Assembly (NCBI GenBank): GCA_021202075.1
Contig: JAJQDT010000060.1
Location: 179,460 to 230,448, forward strand
Origin: Lachnospiraceae bacterium
GTDB lineage: Bacteria > Bacillota > Clostridia > Lachnospirales > Lachnospiraceae
Direction of reading: 5' to 3'
Length of the DNA: 50,989 nucleotides
Shown here: in pieces, positions 15,659 through 24,848 of the stretch
How positions within the stretch are numbered: the stretch's first letter is position 1
Layout: every line of letters starts with the position of its first letter
Made by a program: the position numbers and the translations under genes
Notes under the pieces: generated by a model
The model's input: the letters and a program-made list of their open reading frames with translations, nothing else
Databases searched by the model: none
What the model was told of the DNA's origin: nothing

Positions 15659-16897
15659 TCAGGTCGATAATTGGATAGAGGAACGCTTTTCTCTCCTGTC
15701 CGCCGCCTGCAATTCCCGAAATCTTCGCTCAAACATGACAGCTTCGCTTTCCATGCCCCCGAACACCCTCCTGTCCACATCACATATCTGCCGGAGTCCG
15801 ATCATCCGTACTGCTTCGATGGCCGCCTCTCTCTGTGTCATCCTTTGCGGGAGTACCGTCTGGCAGCCCGCCCCATCCAGGCTGTCATAGGACAGAAAGC
15901 ATTGATTAAAATCCATCAGAGGATATAGACGGATCCATCTGTTCGTCTGATTATCAATCAGAAATCCCCAGTTCTCCGGGTGCCGGTCCGTATTTCCGGT
16001 CAGATAATCCAGAATATTCATACCATAGTATGTGACCGGATCCAGCTCTTTGCACACCGCGAGCGCATCCAGGTCATGGTTGCAGGCGTAGATGTCAAAT
16101 GCCATTTTCGAAACCATGGAGTATTCTTTTGATGTAATCATCCGGCTCCTGGTCACCATCTGTCCCTGATACTGATATTCCTGATAAATTACCTGTGGTA
16201 TATCAAAGCACTGGCAGATTCTGCTCGCGGCCAGCTCCCGTTTTACCGCATCCTCGTCTCCATCCTTTAAAAGCCAGAATCCGTCATTTCTTCGTATCCA
16301 TGCCTTCGGGAAAAACCCTTTCGTCGACAAATCCGGCGCCAGCTCTCTGTTTGTCACCGTCATTTGCCGTCCCCGCAGGGAAAGCTCCACAAGAGCCTCG
16401 TTCAGTGGATTATCATATAAATTCAGTTCCGCAAAGGTCACCTTCTCCCCCTGCGTTCTCACCCAGAATACATCCGTAAGGGTAACGCAGTGATAAGAAA
16501 GTGTGATTTCCGCCCGATCTCTGTCGGTGACCGCCTGCGCAACTCCAAGACTGTTCATGATCTCCTTCGCATACTTTCGATCCAGCGACAGAATGCGCGA
16601 CGCGCACCAGTGGTAAAAATTATCCAGATTGCCCAGCATCGTATCAATCCAATCCGTTTCTGAAAATCCGCCGGTTTTCACTTCTTCACCGGAATTAACA
16701 CGCATCCCTGATTGCGCGCATCCGCTCTGGTTCCCTGTGTTCGCACTGTTTTCAAACCCAATCGGTTCCAGATACAGGTCATACGGCATAAACGGCTCAG
16801 AGAAAATTGCCGCCCTGCCTGTTCCGGAAACCACTGCGACCACCTGTTCCATATGCATGATTTCATAAATGGCATCGTTTTTCCTGACTGCGCTCAT
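15659..16897 (-). CDS. HipA-like kinase-fold protein (putative)
   Basis: This 412-aa protein of uncertain family has a kinase-type core in its C-terminal half. Lys211 in FWLLKDGD could bind ATP. LTGNTDRHPENWGFLID (300-315) matches the HipA/CtkA catalytic loop with Asp304. LMDFNQCF carries a DFN metal-binding Asp (Asp329). The first 150 residues are not recognisable and contain a low-complexity stretch (about 49-80). HipA-type kinases phosphorylate translation factors and cause dormancy, but this one is not paired with a HipB-like gene. It converges with hicAB at 2 bp and has its own promoter-palindrome. The start follows GGGGGAGGG. The kinase fold is likely; the toxin role is inference. Confidence 0.62.
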   Translation of the reverse strand: MSAVRKNDAIYEIMHMEQVVAVVSGTGRAAIFSEPFMPYDLYLEPIGFENSANTGNQSGCAQSGMRVNSGEEVKTGGFSETDWIDTMLGNLDNFYHWCASRILSLDRKYAKEIMNSLGVAQAVTDRDRAEITLSYHCVTLTDVFWVRTQGEKVTFAELNLYDNPLNEALVELSLRGRQMTVTNRELAPDLSTKGFFPKAWIRRNDGFWLLKDGDEDAVKRELAASRICQCFDIPQVIYQEYQYQGQMVTRSRMITSKEYSMVSKMAFDIYACNHDLDALAVCKELDPVTYYGMNILDYLTGNTDRHPENWGFLIDNQTNRWIRLYPLMDFNQCFLSYDSLDGAGCQTVLPQRMTQREAAIEAVRMIGLRQICDVDRRVFGGMESEAVMFERRFRELQAADRREKRSSIQLST

Positions 16898-17077
16898 ATG
16901 GCTGTTCCCTCCCCCATGAATCAATCATTTGAATCATTGGACATTGGCCTGATATGCTTTTTACCGCTCAATCTTTGATATCAGCAATAATCAGCTCCGA
17001 TTTCTTTTACATTTTCACAGACGCCAGACTGCCTGACTCATTTTCCATGCTCAGGTATCCAATGAGTCTTTTAAGCG

Positions 17078-17119
17078 GTAACCGGTTACTATTATACGTT
17101 GAAAAAAAAAGAGATTCAA
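17078..17119 (-). promoter_or_regulatory. promoter plus LacI-type palindrome for the HipA-like gene
   Basis: On the minus strand -35 is TTGAAT (17119-17114), the spacer is 17 bp, and -10 is TATAAT (17096-17091). Immediately downstream, over the expected transcription start, lies the perfect 12-bp palindrome GTAACCGGTTAC (17078-17089). This is the type of sequence bound by LacI/GalR family repressors. No such regulator is encoded in the window. Confidence 0.7.
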
Positions 17120-17204
17120 GGAAAACTGTTTTTTTAAAAAGCAATGCGCCCCAGCCGCGTCCTCACGGAGCGTTTTTGCCTTTTAGGAACGAGGTTTCCG
17201 GTAA

Positions 17205-17286
17205 AGATCGAGTAGGAGGCGGCTTGTCGGCTCCTACTCACCGTGCCAGCCGCGTCCGGCTTTAGCCGGAATAATTCTACGCGGCC
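17205..17286. repeat. palindromic repeat block (copy A)
   Basis: GAGTAGGAG (17210-17218) / CTCCTACTC (17231-17239) encloses GCGGCTTGTCGG. It is followed by TCCGGCT-TT-AGCCGGA (17255-17270) inside an outer GCCGCG/CGCGGC pair. The first hairpin matches copy B at 34897-34928 with a compensated T-A to C-G change in the stem. CCAGCCGCGTCC occurs at both 17151-17162 and 17246-17257. Confidence 0.7.
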
Positions 17287-17293
17287 ATGTGCA

Positions 17294-17332
17294 AAAAGAC
17301 AGCCCGGGCAGGATTTTCTCTCCCACCCGGGC
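17294..17332 (-). terminator. Rho-independent terminator of gltBD
   Basis: On the minus strand the stem GCCCGGG (17332-17326) / CCCGGGC (17308-17302) is followed by TGTCTTTTTGC, giving a U-tract. It lies about 110 bp after the gltD stop. Confidence 0.8.
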
Positions 17333-17444
17333 CGCCGGTCAACTACTTATAATTAGTTACCTATAATTCCTTTTTGTTCCTTCGATTCTTTATGATTCCT
17401 TTTCCGGTATTGGATCCTGCAACAGAATCGGCTTGTTACCGCCT

Positions 17445-18929
17445 CTACAGATTCGTGTACCCCATCAGGTATGCGTCGACCTCCTTCGCGGCGTCTCGCC
17501 CCTCGCGGATCGCCCACACCACCAGCGACTGTCCGCGGTGCATGTCGCCCGCTGTGAAGACCTTCGGCACGCTGGACGCAAATTTGCCCGGCGCGGTCAA
17601 CACATTGGTGCGCGGATTCAGATCGACCTTGAACGCGTCTGTGACATACTTCTGCGCGCCGAGGAAGCCAGCCGCGATCAGGACAAGATCCGCTTTGACC
17701 GTCTTCTCGCTTCCTTCGACCGGTACCATCATCATGCGGCCGGTCTTCTCATCCTTTTTGCTCTCCAGGCTGACCAGGACCGCTTTCGCCAGCTCACCCT
17801 TTTTGTTCATGATAAACTCTTTGACCGTCGTCGTGTAGATGCGCGGGTCATGTCCAAACAGAGCGATGGCCTCCTGCTGGCCATAATCAGTCTTGCAGAC
17901 GCGGGGCCACACCGGCCACGGGTTGTTCGCCGCGCGGGTATCCGGCATCTTCGGCATCATCTCCAGCTGCGTCACGGAGGCCGCCCCTAAACGGATGGAG
18001 GTTCCGACGCAGTCGTTTCCGGTGTCGCCGCCGCCGATGACGATGACGTGCTTCCCTTTCGCGGAGATGAATTTTTTATCCGCAAAATTCGAGTCGAGAA
18101 GGCTCTTCGTCGTCGCCTTGAGGAAATCCACCGCGAAGTAAATGCCTTTGGCCTCACGGCCGGGCGCATTGATGTCGCGCGGGTTGGACGCGCCGCAGCA
18201 AAGGACGATCGCGTCATAGTCCTTTTTCAGATCCTCCGCACTCACGTTTTCGCCGACATTTGCGTTTGTGATAAAGGTGATGCCTTCCGCTTCCATCAGA
18301 GCGACCCGGCGATCGATCACGGATTTGTCCAGCTTCATGTTCGGAATGCCGTAGCGGAGCAGACCGCCGATCCGGTCATTCCGCTCGTAGACCGTCACGA
18401 GATGACCTCGCTTGTTCAGCTGCATCGCCGCCGCGAGTCCGGACGGGCCGCTTCCGATGACCGCCACCTTCTTGCCGGTGCGCACCTCCGGCGGGTTGGA
18501 CTTTACCAGTCCGGTCGCGAACGCGTTCTCAATAATCGCGCGCTCGTTCGCCTTGGAGGCCACCGGGTCTGTGTCCAGGTTGCAGGTGCAGGCCGCCTCA
18601 CAGAGCGCCGGACATACCCGGGAGGTAAACTCCGGGAAACAGTTTGTTTTTGTCAGGCGGTAATATGCTTCCTCCCAGTTGCCGTGATACACCAGATCGT
18701 TCCACTCCGGCACAAGGTTGTTCAGCGGACAGCCGGAGGCCATCCCCCCGATCATCATGCCCGCCTGGCAGAACGGCACGCCGCACGCCATGCACCGGGC
18801 GCCCTGCTGTCTCTGCTTTTCCAGCGGCAACGGAGTGTGGAACTCATTAAAATTCAGAACGCGCTCCTTCGGCGCCGTCTCGATGTCGTTTTCCCTTTTA
18901 TACTCTAAAAATCCAGTTGGTTTTCCCAC
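17445..18929 (-). CDS. gltD: glutamate synthase (NADPH) small subunit
   Basis: This 494-aa subunit of GOGAT passes electrons from NADPH through FAD to the Fe-S clusters and the large subunit. The N-terminal Cys-rich domain (about 45-110) has CGVPFCQAG and GCPLNNLVPEW, then CPALCEAAC, binding two [4Fe-4S] clusters. An FAD site GSGPSGLAAAMQLNKRG lies near 157-175 and an NADPH site IGGGDTGNDCVGTS near 298. The start is GTG, with AAAGGGGG upstream and 14 bp after the gltB stop, so the two genes form an operon. The tail motif FTAGDMHRGQSLVVWAI is typical. It could also serve other NADPH-linked Fe-S partners, but the gltB linkage makes GOGAT clear. Confidence 0.97.
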   Translation of the reverse strand: MGKPTGFLEYKRENDIETAPKERVLNFNEFHTPLPLEKQRQQGARCMACGVPFCQAGMMIGGMASGCPLNNLVPEWNDLVYHGNWEEAYYRLTKTNCFPEFTSRVCPALCEAACTCNLDTDPVASKANERAIIENAFATGLVKSNPPEVRTGKKVAVIGSGPSGLAAAMQLNKRGHLVTVYERNDRIGGLLRYGIPNMKLDKSVIDRRVALMEAEGITFITNANVGENVSAEDLKKDYDAIVLCCGASNPRDINAPGREAKGIYFAVDFLKATTKSLLDSNFADKKFISAKGKHVIVIGGGDTGNDCVGTSIRLGAASVTQLEMMPKMPDTRAANNPWPVWPRVCKTDYGQQEAIALFGHDPRIYTTTVKEFIMNKKGELAKAVLVSLESKKDEKTGRMMMVPVEGSEKTVKADLVLIAAGFLGAQKYVTDAFKVDLNPRTNVLTAPGKFASSVPKVFTAGDMHRGQSLVVWAIREGRDAAKEVDAYLMGYTNL

Positions 18930-18943
18930 GATTCGCGCCCCCT

Positions 18944-21900
18944 TTACTCAGCCTGTCCGTCGGTGATGGAATAGAAAGCCTCGATCTGAGCCTGTTCGCT
19001 GCTTAAGCCCTTCTCCTCCATCTGCACAATCGCCATCTGCATCTGCTTGAACTCATGCGGGATGATCTTTTTGAACTTCGGCAGATACGCGCCGAAATCA
19101 TCCAGAATCTGTTTGCCTTTCTTCGAGTTCGTGTATTTCACATGCTCATTGATAATCTCTTTGAGTTCCTGCACATCGTACTTTGATGTAATCCGCTCAA
19201 TCGATACCATGTTTTTATTTACTTTGGTGTACAGGTCGCTGTCCTCATCAAGCACATAGGCGATCCCGCCGCTCATGCCGGCCGCAAAGTTCTTCCCTAC
19301 TTTTCCAAGAATCACCGCACGTCCGCCCGTCATGTACTCGCAGCCGTGGTCGCCCACGCCTTCGACGACTGTGATCGCGCCGGAGTTGCGCACGCAGAAC
19401 CGCTCGCCCGCGACGCCGTTAATGTAGGCGCTGCCGCTGGTCGCGCCGTAGAGCGCCACATTTCCGATGATGATATTCTCATCCTCTTTGAAATTCACGC
19501 CCGCCGGCGGATATACAATCAGCTTGCCGCCGGAAAGGCCCTTGCCGAAATAATCGTTGCTGTCGCCGACCAGCTCAAGCGTCAGCCCCTTCGGGATAAA
19601 TGCGCCGAAGCTCTGTCCGCCCGCGCCGTGGCATTTGATCGTATACGTATCCTCCTCGAGGCCCTCCGGATATCGCCTGGTAATCTCGGAGCCGAAAATC
19701 GTGCCGAACGCGCGGTCTACGTTGGAGACGTCGAGCTCCACGCTCCGCTTCTGCCCCTGCTCCAGCGCGGCGCCCAGCTTCGCCATCAGCACGGTCTCGT
19801 CCTTCGTCTGGTTCAGCTTGAAGTCAAACACCTGCTCCGGATCAAAGGTCACCTTCTGTCCGCCGCCCGCGTACGGGTTGTTTAAAATATTGCTCAGGTC
19901 GATCAGGTCTGCCCGCGGATTCGTGCAATGATCCATCTTCTTGAGCAGATCGCTACGCCCTACCATCTCATCGATCGTGCGGAAGCCGAGCTTTGCCATG
20001 TATTCCCGCAGATCCTGCGCGATAAAGCGCATGAAGTTCACGACATATTCCGGCTTGCCGCGGAAGCGCTTGCGCAGCTCCGGATTCTGGGTCGCTACGC
20101 CGACCGGGCAGGTATCCAGGTTGCAGACGCGCATCATCACACAGCCCATCGACACCAGGGGGCCGGTCGCAAAGCCGAACTCCTCCGCGCCGAGCAGGAT
20201 CGCCATCGCCACGTCGCGGCCGCTCATCAGCTTGCCGTCTGTCTCAATGCGTACTTTATTTCGAAGCCCATTCATCAGCAGCGTCTGGTGCGTCTCCGCC
20301 AGGCCGAGCTCCCACGGAAGTCCCGCGTGATGGATCGAGCTGCGCGGCGCCGCGCCGGTACCGCCGTCGTAGCCGGAAATCAGGATGACCTGCGCCCCGG
20401 CCTTCGCCACACCTGCGGCGACCGTGCCGACGCCCGCCTCGGACACCAGCTTCACGGAAATATCCGCCTGGTTATTCGCATTCTTCAGGTCATAAATCAG
20501 CTGCGCCAAATCCTCGATCGAATAAATATCATGGTGCGGCGGCGGGGAAATCAGGCTAACGCCCGGCGTCGAGTGCCTGGTCTTCGCGATCCACGGATAT
20601 ACCTTTTTGCCCGGAAGGTGTCCGCCCTCGCCCGGCTTCGCGCCCTGCGCCATCTTGATCTGGATTTCCTTCGCGCTGACCAGATAGCGGCTGGTCACGC
20701 CGAAGCGCCCGGACGCCACCTGCTTGATGGCCGAGCAGCGGTTCTTCCCGTCCGGTCCGATGACCAGACGCTCCAGACTCTCGCCGCCCTCACCGGTGTT
20801 GGATTTGCCGTGCAGCATATTCATCGCGATGGCGAGCGTCTCATGCGCCTCCTGTGAGATCGAGCCGTAGGACATCGCGCCGGTCTTGAAGCGTGTCACG
20901 ATGGAATCCACGCTCTCGACCTCATCGATCGGCACCCCTTTTTCCGGATAAATGAAGTCCATCGTATTGCGGATGCAGCCGGACTCCTCCTGGTTGACCA
21001 TGTCCGTAAATTCCTTGAACATCTGATAGTTGCCGGTGCGCGTCGACTCCTGCAGCAGATGGATCGTGCACGGGTTATAGCGGTGATGCTCACCGCCGCT
21101 CCTGGATTTGTGCCAGCCCATGCTGTCCAGCGTCAGATCCTCCCTAAGTCCCAGCGGGTCAAACGCTTTCGAGTGCCGCAGGTCAATGTCGTCCTCGATG
21201 TCCTTGATCGTGATGCCGCCGATGCGGCTCACGGTATTGGTAAAGTATTTTTCAATGACCTCCTGACTAATACCGATTGCCTCGAAAATCTGCGAGCCCT
21301 GATAGGACTGAATCGTAGAGATACCCATCTTGGAAGCAATCTTTACAATGCCATTGATAATCGCGTTCGTGTAATCCTCCACCGCGGCGTAATAATCCTT
21401 TTCGAGCATATCCGAATTGATCAGCTGGTGAATGGTATCCAGCGCCAGGTACGGGTTGATCGCGCTCGCGCCATAGCCGAGCAGCGTCGCGAAATGGTGC
21501 ACCTCTCTGGGCTCGCCGGTCTCCAGGATCACTGCGATCGAGGTCTTCCGCTTCGTGTTGACCAGATACTGGTTCACGGCCGAGGTCGCCAGCAGCGACG
21601 GAATCGGCACGCGGAACTCATCCACGCCCTTGTCGCTCAAAATCAGGATATTTGCTCCGTCGCGGAACGCACGGTCCACCTCAAGGAACAGGTGGTCAAT
21701 CGCCTTTTCCAGCCCGGTATTTTTATAATATGTGATCGAAACCTCCGCTACCTTAAAACCCGGCACCTTCATGTTTTTGATCTTCATCATATCCGTATTC
21801 GACAGAATCGGATTCTGAATCTGCAACACCTGGCAATTCTCCGGATGCTCCTCCAGCAGATTGCCCTCCACACCGACATAAACCGTCTTGGAGGTCACGA

Positions 21901-23500
21901 CCTTCTCGCGGATCGCGTCGATGGGCGGATTCGTCACCTGCGCAAACAGCTGCTTGAAATAATTGAACAGCGGCTGATGCTTACTGGAAAGCACGGCCAG
22001 CGGCGTGTCGATACCCATCGCGCTGATGCCCTCACCGCCGGTCTCCGCCATATTTTTAATGGAAGTGCGGTACTCCTCATAGCTGTAGCCAAACGTCTTC
22101 ATCAGGCGCATCCGCATCTCATCCGTGTAGGTCTCCACCTTTTTGTTCGGAATCTTCAGATCCTTGAGCGCGACCAGATGGCGGTCGAGCCATTCTCCGT
22201 AGGGCTGCCGGTCCGCGTAGCGGCTCTTCAGCTCCTCATCGTCTACCAGACGCCCCGCCACGGTATCCACCAGCAGCATCTTGCCCGGGTGCAGACGCTC
22301 CTTCTGCACGATTTTTTCCGGCGGAATATCCAGCACGCCGACCTCGGAGGACAGGACCACGTAGCCATCCGATGTCACATAATAGCGAGAAGGGCGCAGA
22401 CCATTGCGGTCGAGCACAGCCCCCATGATATCGCCGTCGGAGAACAGAATGGAGGCCGGGCCATCCCACGGCTCCATCATCGTCGCGTAATAATGGTAAA
22501 AATCCTTTTTCTTCTGGGACATCACCGCGTTATTCGCCCACGGCTCCGGAATCGTGATCATGACTGCCAGCGGCAAATCCATGCCATTCATGGTCAGGAA
22601 CTCCAGCGTATTGTCGAGCATCGCCGAGTCCGAGCCCTTCGCGTTGATCACCGGCAGCACCTTGTGCATATCCTCCTCCATGTATTTGGAGGACATCGTT
22701 TCCTCACGCGCCAGCATCTTGTCCGCGTTGCCGCGAATCGTGTTGATCTCGCCATTGTGCACCATCAGCCGGTACGGATGCGCCCGCTCCCAGCTCGGAT
22801 TCGTGTTCGTGCTGAAACGGGAGTGCACAATCGCAATCGCCGACTCATAGTCTTCACTCTGCAGATCCGTAAAGAACGTGCGCAGCTGTCCCACCAGGAA
22901 CATGCCCTTATAGATAATCGTCCGGCTCGAAAACGACACGACATAGGTCGTCTCATTGGACTGCTCAAAAATCCGGCGCACGATGTAGAGCCTGCGGTCA
23001 AAAGCCAGCCCCTTTTCCACGTCCTTCGGCCGCTCTACGAAGCCCTGCTCAATGTACGGCATCTTCTCAAGAGCCTTGTGTCCGAGCACCTGCGGCGCGG
23101 TCGGCACCTTCCTCCAGCCGAGGAATTTCAGTCCCTCTTTTTTCACAATGCTCTCGAACATCTTCTTCGCCTGATTGCGCTGCAGATCGTCCTGCGGGAA
23201 GAAAAACATACCGACACCATAGTCTCTCTCTCCGCCTAAAAAAATGCCAAGGTCCGAACAAGCCTGGGAGAAGAATTTATGCGAAACCTGAAGCATAATT
23301 CCTACTCCGTCACCTGTTTTTCCCTCGGCATCTTTGCCTGCTCTGTGTTCAAGATTTTCAACAATACTCAGTGCGTCCGCCACTGTCTGATGGGTCTTAA
23401 TCCCCTTGATATTCACGATCGCGCCGATCCCGCAGTTATCATGCTCAAACTCGGGCCGGTACAATCCGGGTTCCCTACAGACAGATTCCAAATGTCTCAT
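18944..23500 (-). CDS. gltB: glutamate synthase large subunit
   Basis: GltB (EC 1.4.1.13) makes two glutamates from glutamine and 2-oxoglutarate. The 1,518-aa protein has an N-terminal class II glutamine amidotransferase domain whose nucleophile Cys23 (EHDNCGIGAIV) is exposed by removal of a propeptide. A central domain follows, then the FMN/[3Fe-4S] synthase domain (GYDGGTGAAPRSS, MRVCNLDTCPVGVATQ) and the C-terminal beta-helix (GxxG repeats near GGAFIPKG and GGRAVILG). The chosen start MRHLESV has AAAGG 8 bases upstream; an ATG 3 codons earlier and a frame 11 codons longer are alternatives. A 55-codon leader ORF lies just upstream. gltD follows. Confidence 0.97.
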   Translation of the reverse strand: MRHLESVCREPGLYRPEFEHDNCGIGAIVNIKGIKTHQTVADALSIVENLEHRAGKDAEGKTGDGVGIMLQVSHKFFSQACSDLGIFLGGERDYGVGMFFFPQDDLQRNQAKKMFESIVKKEGLKFLGWRKVPTAPQVLGHKALEKMPYIEQGFVERPKDVEKGLAFDRRLYIVRRIFEQSNETTYVVSFSSRTIIYKGMFLVGQLRTFFTDLQSEDYESAIAIVHSRFSTNTNPSWERAHPYRLMVHNGEINTIRGNADKMLAREETMSSKYMEEDMHKVLPVINAKGSDSAMLDNTLEFLTMNGMDLPLAVMITIPEPWANNAVMSQKKKDFYHYYATMMEPWDGPASILFSDGDIMGAVLDRNGLRPSRYYVTSDGYVVLSSEVGVLDIPPEKIVQKERLHPGKMLLVDTVAGRLVDDEELKSRYADRQPYGEWLDRHLVALKDLKIPNKKVETYTDEMRMRLMKTFGYSYEEYRTSIKNMAETGGEGISAMGIDTPLAVLSSKHQPLFNYFKQLFAQVTNPPIDAIREKVVTSKTVYVGVEGNLLEEHPENCQVLQIQNPILSNTDMMKIKNMKVPGFKVAEVSITYYKNTGLEKAIDHLFLEVDRAFRDGANILILSDKGVDEFRVPIPSLLATSAVNQYLVNTKRKTSIAVILETGEPREVHHFATLLGYGASAINPYLALDTIHQLINSDMLEKDYYAAVEDYTNAIINGIVKIASKMGISTIQSYQGSQIFEAIGISQEVIEKYFTNTVSRIGGITIKDIEDDIDLRHSKAFDPLGLREDLTLDSMGWHKSRSGGEHHRYNPCTIHLLQESTRTGNYQMFKEFTDMVNQEESGCIRNTMDFIYPEKGVPIDEVESVDSIVTRFKTGAMSYGSISQEAHETLAIAMNMLHGKSNTGEGGESLERLVIGPDGKNRCSAIKQVASGRFGVTSRYLVSAKEIQIKMAQGAKPGEGGHLPGKKVYPWIAKTRHSTPGVSLISPPPHHDIYSIEDLAQLIYDLKNANNQADISVKLVSEAGVGTVAAGVAKAGAQVILISGYDGGTGAAPRSSIHHAGLPWELGLAETHQTLLMNGLRNKVRIETDGKLMSGRDVAMAILLGAEEFGFATGPLVSMGCVMMRVCNLDTCPVGVATQNPELRKRFRGKPEYVVNFMRFIAQDLREYMAKLGFRTIDEMVGRSDLLKKMDHCTNPRADLIDLSNILNNPYAGGGQKVTFDPEQVFDFKLNQTKDETVLMAKLGAALEQGQKRSVELDVSNVDRAFGTIFGSEITRRYPEGLEEDTYTIKCHGAGGQSFGAFIPKGLTLELVGDSNDYFGKGLSGGKLIVYPPAGVNFKEDENIIIGNVALYGATSGSAYINGVAGERFCVRNSGAITVVEGVGDHGCEYMTGGRAVILGKVGKNFAAGMSGGIAYVLDEDSDLYTKVNKNMVSIERITSKYDVQELKEIINEHVKYTNSKKGKQILDDFGAYLPKFKKIIPHEFKQMQMAIVQMEEKGLSSEQAQIEAFYSITDGQAE

Positions 23501-23513
23501 AGAATCCATCCTT

Positions 23514-23681
23514 TCATCCCGCCGCCATAACATATACTGAGGTATATGCCGGATCTTTGCAAGTACTCCATCCGTAACTGAAGCTCCTGTTTTCTCCGGA
23601 CAGCTTCTCCTTTCCTGGTTTAAAAAGCAGCATTTCCTCGTTTACTATATTGCTTTTATTGCTCATTGCTTTTGACATCAT
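23514..23681 (-). CDS. putative leader ORF upstream of gltB, 55 aa
   Basis: Read on the minus strand, a 55-codon frame starts ATGATGTCAAAAGC behind AAAAAAGGG and ends TGA 13 bp before the gltB start. The peptide begins MMSKAMSNKSN and ends YGWSTCKDPAYTSVYVMAAG, with one Cys and no membrane segment. I do not recognise it. Its ribosome binding site and its position tight against gltB suggest a leader peptide or translationally coupled small protein. It has no run of Gln, Glu or regulatory codons that would signal classical attenuation. It may also be a chance frame. Confidence 0.45.
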   Translation of the reverse strand: MMSKAMSNKSNIVNEEMLLFKPGKEKLSGENRSFSYGWSTCKDPAYTSVYVMAAG

Positions 23682-24048
23682 ACACCCTTTTTTCTCATCT
23701 GTAAAGATAGAATTTTTTCTTTATTTTCAGATAATTTGATTTTTTGTCTTATCTGTGTAAATATTTCTGACTTCATATAAAATATTTTCCTGTTTCATCC
23801 TTTTCCCGCACAATTTACCATAGCGCAGCCCGAATTTTTCTGAGGCTATACAATTTTCCTGTTCCCCCACAGCAACTATCCATGGTGCAATCTGATTTAT
23901 TGGGGGTTCTGCGGTTTCCCTGTTTGCTCAGAACGATTGTCCGGCTCCCTGCCGCTTTGCCTCTTCCGTTATGGTTGGGCCACAGGCAAAAATAACAGCC
24001 ATGCTTTATAAGCACAGCAGTTTCCGGCTGCTGATCATTCCCGCCCCA
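23682..24048. other. AT-rich intergenic region, 367 bp
   Basis: This stretch between the gltB leader and the CPBP protease stop is AT-rich, especially at 23690-23800. It probably contains the gltB promoter, but no hexamer pair with 17-bp spacing stands out. A 66-codon Cys-containing minus frame (23815-24015) starts with GTG and lacks a ribosome binding site. Confidence 0.5.
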
Positions 24049-24744
24049 TTACGTCAACAGAATCGCCAGCAGATTTGCGCCCATATGAAACAAAACCGGC
24101 CCGGCCAGCATACCTCCCTTTTCATAGAGCAGGACAAGAATCAGTGCCATCGGAAACGCGTAGATGATCTGGATGGGATTTCCATGGGTAAGCGCAAAGA
24201 GCAAGGCCGAAAAAAGAGCCGCCTGCCAGACGGGAAGCTGCATTTTCATTCGGGTGTAGCAAAGTCCGCGGAAAACCAGCTCCTCCGCAATCGGAACCAG
24301 AAGCCCCGGCCCAAGCAGCTGCATGACAATCCCGCTTGTCAGCAGCGCTGTCTGCGTATCGTTCGAAAATAAACGCGTGATTCCAAGCACGTTCATCAGC
24401 CCGCTCCAGAGAAGGTTCAAAATCCCTCCCCCGGCAAAACATCCCAGTAAAAAAAGCGGTTCTGCCCCTCTGTTCCCGGCGCACTTCCCCAAAAAGCCCT
24501 TCACTCGCTGCCCGGCGCCGGGTTCTCTTTCGGATCTGGATTTTCTTTCAGCTCCGGAACCAAACCCTTTCTCATGCAATTTCCCATCCCGCCTGTACAT
24601 CCGTATAGCTGCAGGCAGCACAACAGCTGAAGACAGCGCGGTACAGGCCGCGCTGTCCAATGCCGTTCCCGCCAGAACCGCGATTCCTTCCGAAATGAGC
24701 AAATGCATAATGACCGGGGAGAGCACGTATAAAATCCAGCTCAT
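24049..24744 (-). CDS. CPBP family intramembrane glutamic endopeptidase
   Basis: This 231-aa polytopic membrane protein belongs to the CPBP/Abi (CAAX-like) protease family. Catalytic motifs are EELVFRG (Glu154, Glu155, Arg159), FALTHG with His187, and HMGAN with His220 and Asn224. Membrane segments lie at about 3-25, 30-48, 97-120, 135-152, 172-187 and 196-230. A charged, low-complexity loop (about 51-92) separates the second and third. Bacterial members process membrane proteins or peptide precursors and some give bacteriocin immunity. It is the last gene after the two envelope proteins upstream (104-bp gap). The start MSWILYVLSP has GGAGGAATCTT upstream. Confidence 0.88.
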   Translation of the reverse strand: MSWILYVLSPVIMHLLISEGIAVLAGTALDSAACTALSSAVVLPAAIRMYRRDGKLHEKGFGSGAERKSRSEREPGAGQRVKGFLGKCAGNRGAEPLFLLGCFAGGGILNLLWSGLMNVLGITRLFSNDTQTALLTSGIVMQLLGPGLLVPIAEELVFRGLCYTRMKMQLPVWQAALFSALLFALTHGNPIQIIYAFPMALILVLLYEKGGMLAGPVLFHMGANLLAILLT

Positions 24745-24848
24745 AAGATTCCTCCGTTCCGAAAAGCCAGAATCGAAGCGTACCTGTTTCCGGTATAAAA
24801 CACTGACAGTTCCCAACTCAGAAATAATGTGTGGATTGATCGGCAGTA

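Larger units (their letters stand above)
16898..17444. other. intergenic region, 547 bp, palindrome-rich
   Basis: From left to right it holds a 180-bp leader of the HipA-like gene, its promoter and palindrome (17078-17119), a palindromic repeat block (17151-17286) and the gltBD terminator (17302-17332). No further coding potential was found. Confidence 0.7.

Noticed and set aside
21059..23239. 726-codon plus-strand ORF
   Set aside because: It is the antisense shadow of gltB, with Arg/His-rich composition and no family features.
23815..24015. 66-codon minus-strand ORF with Cys residues
   Set aside because: GTG start without a ribosome binding site, in an AT-rich spacer; the Cys pattern matches no known small protein.
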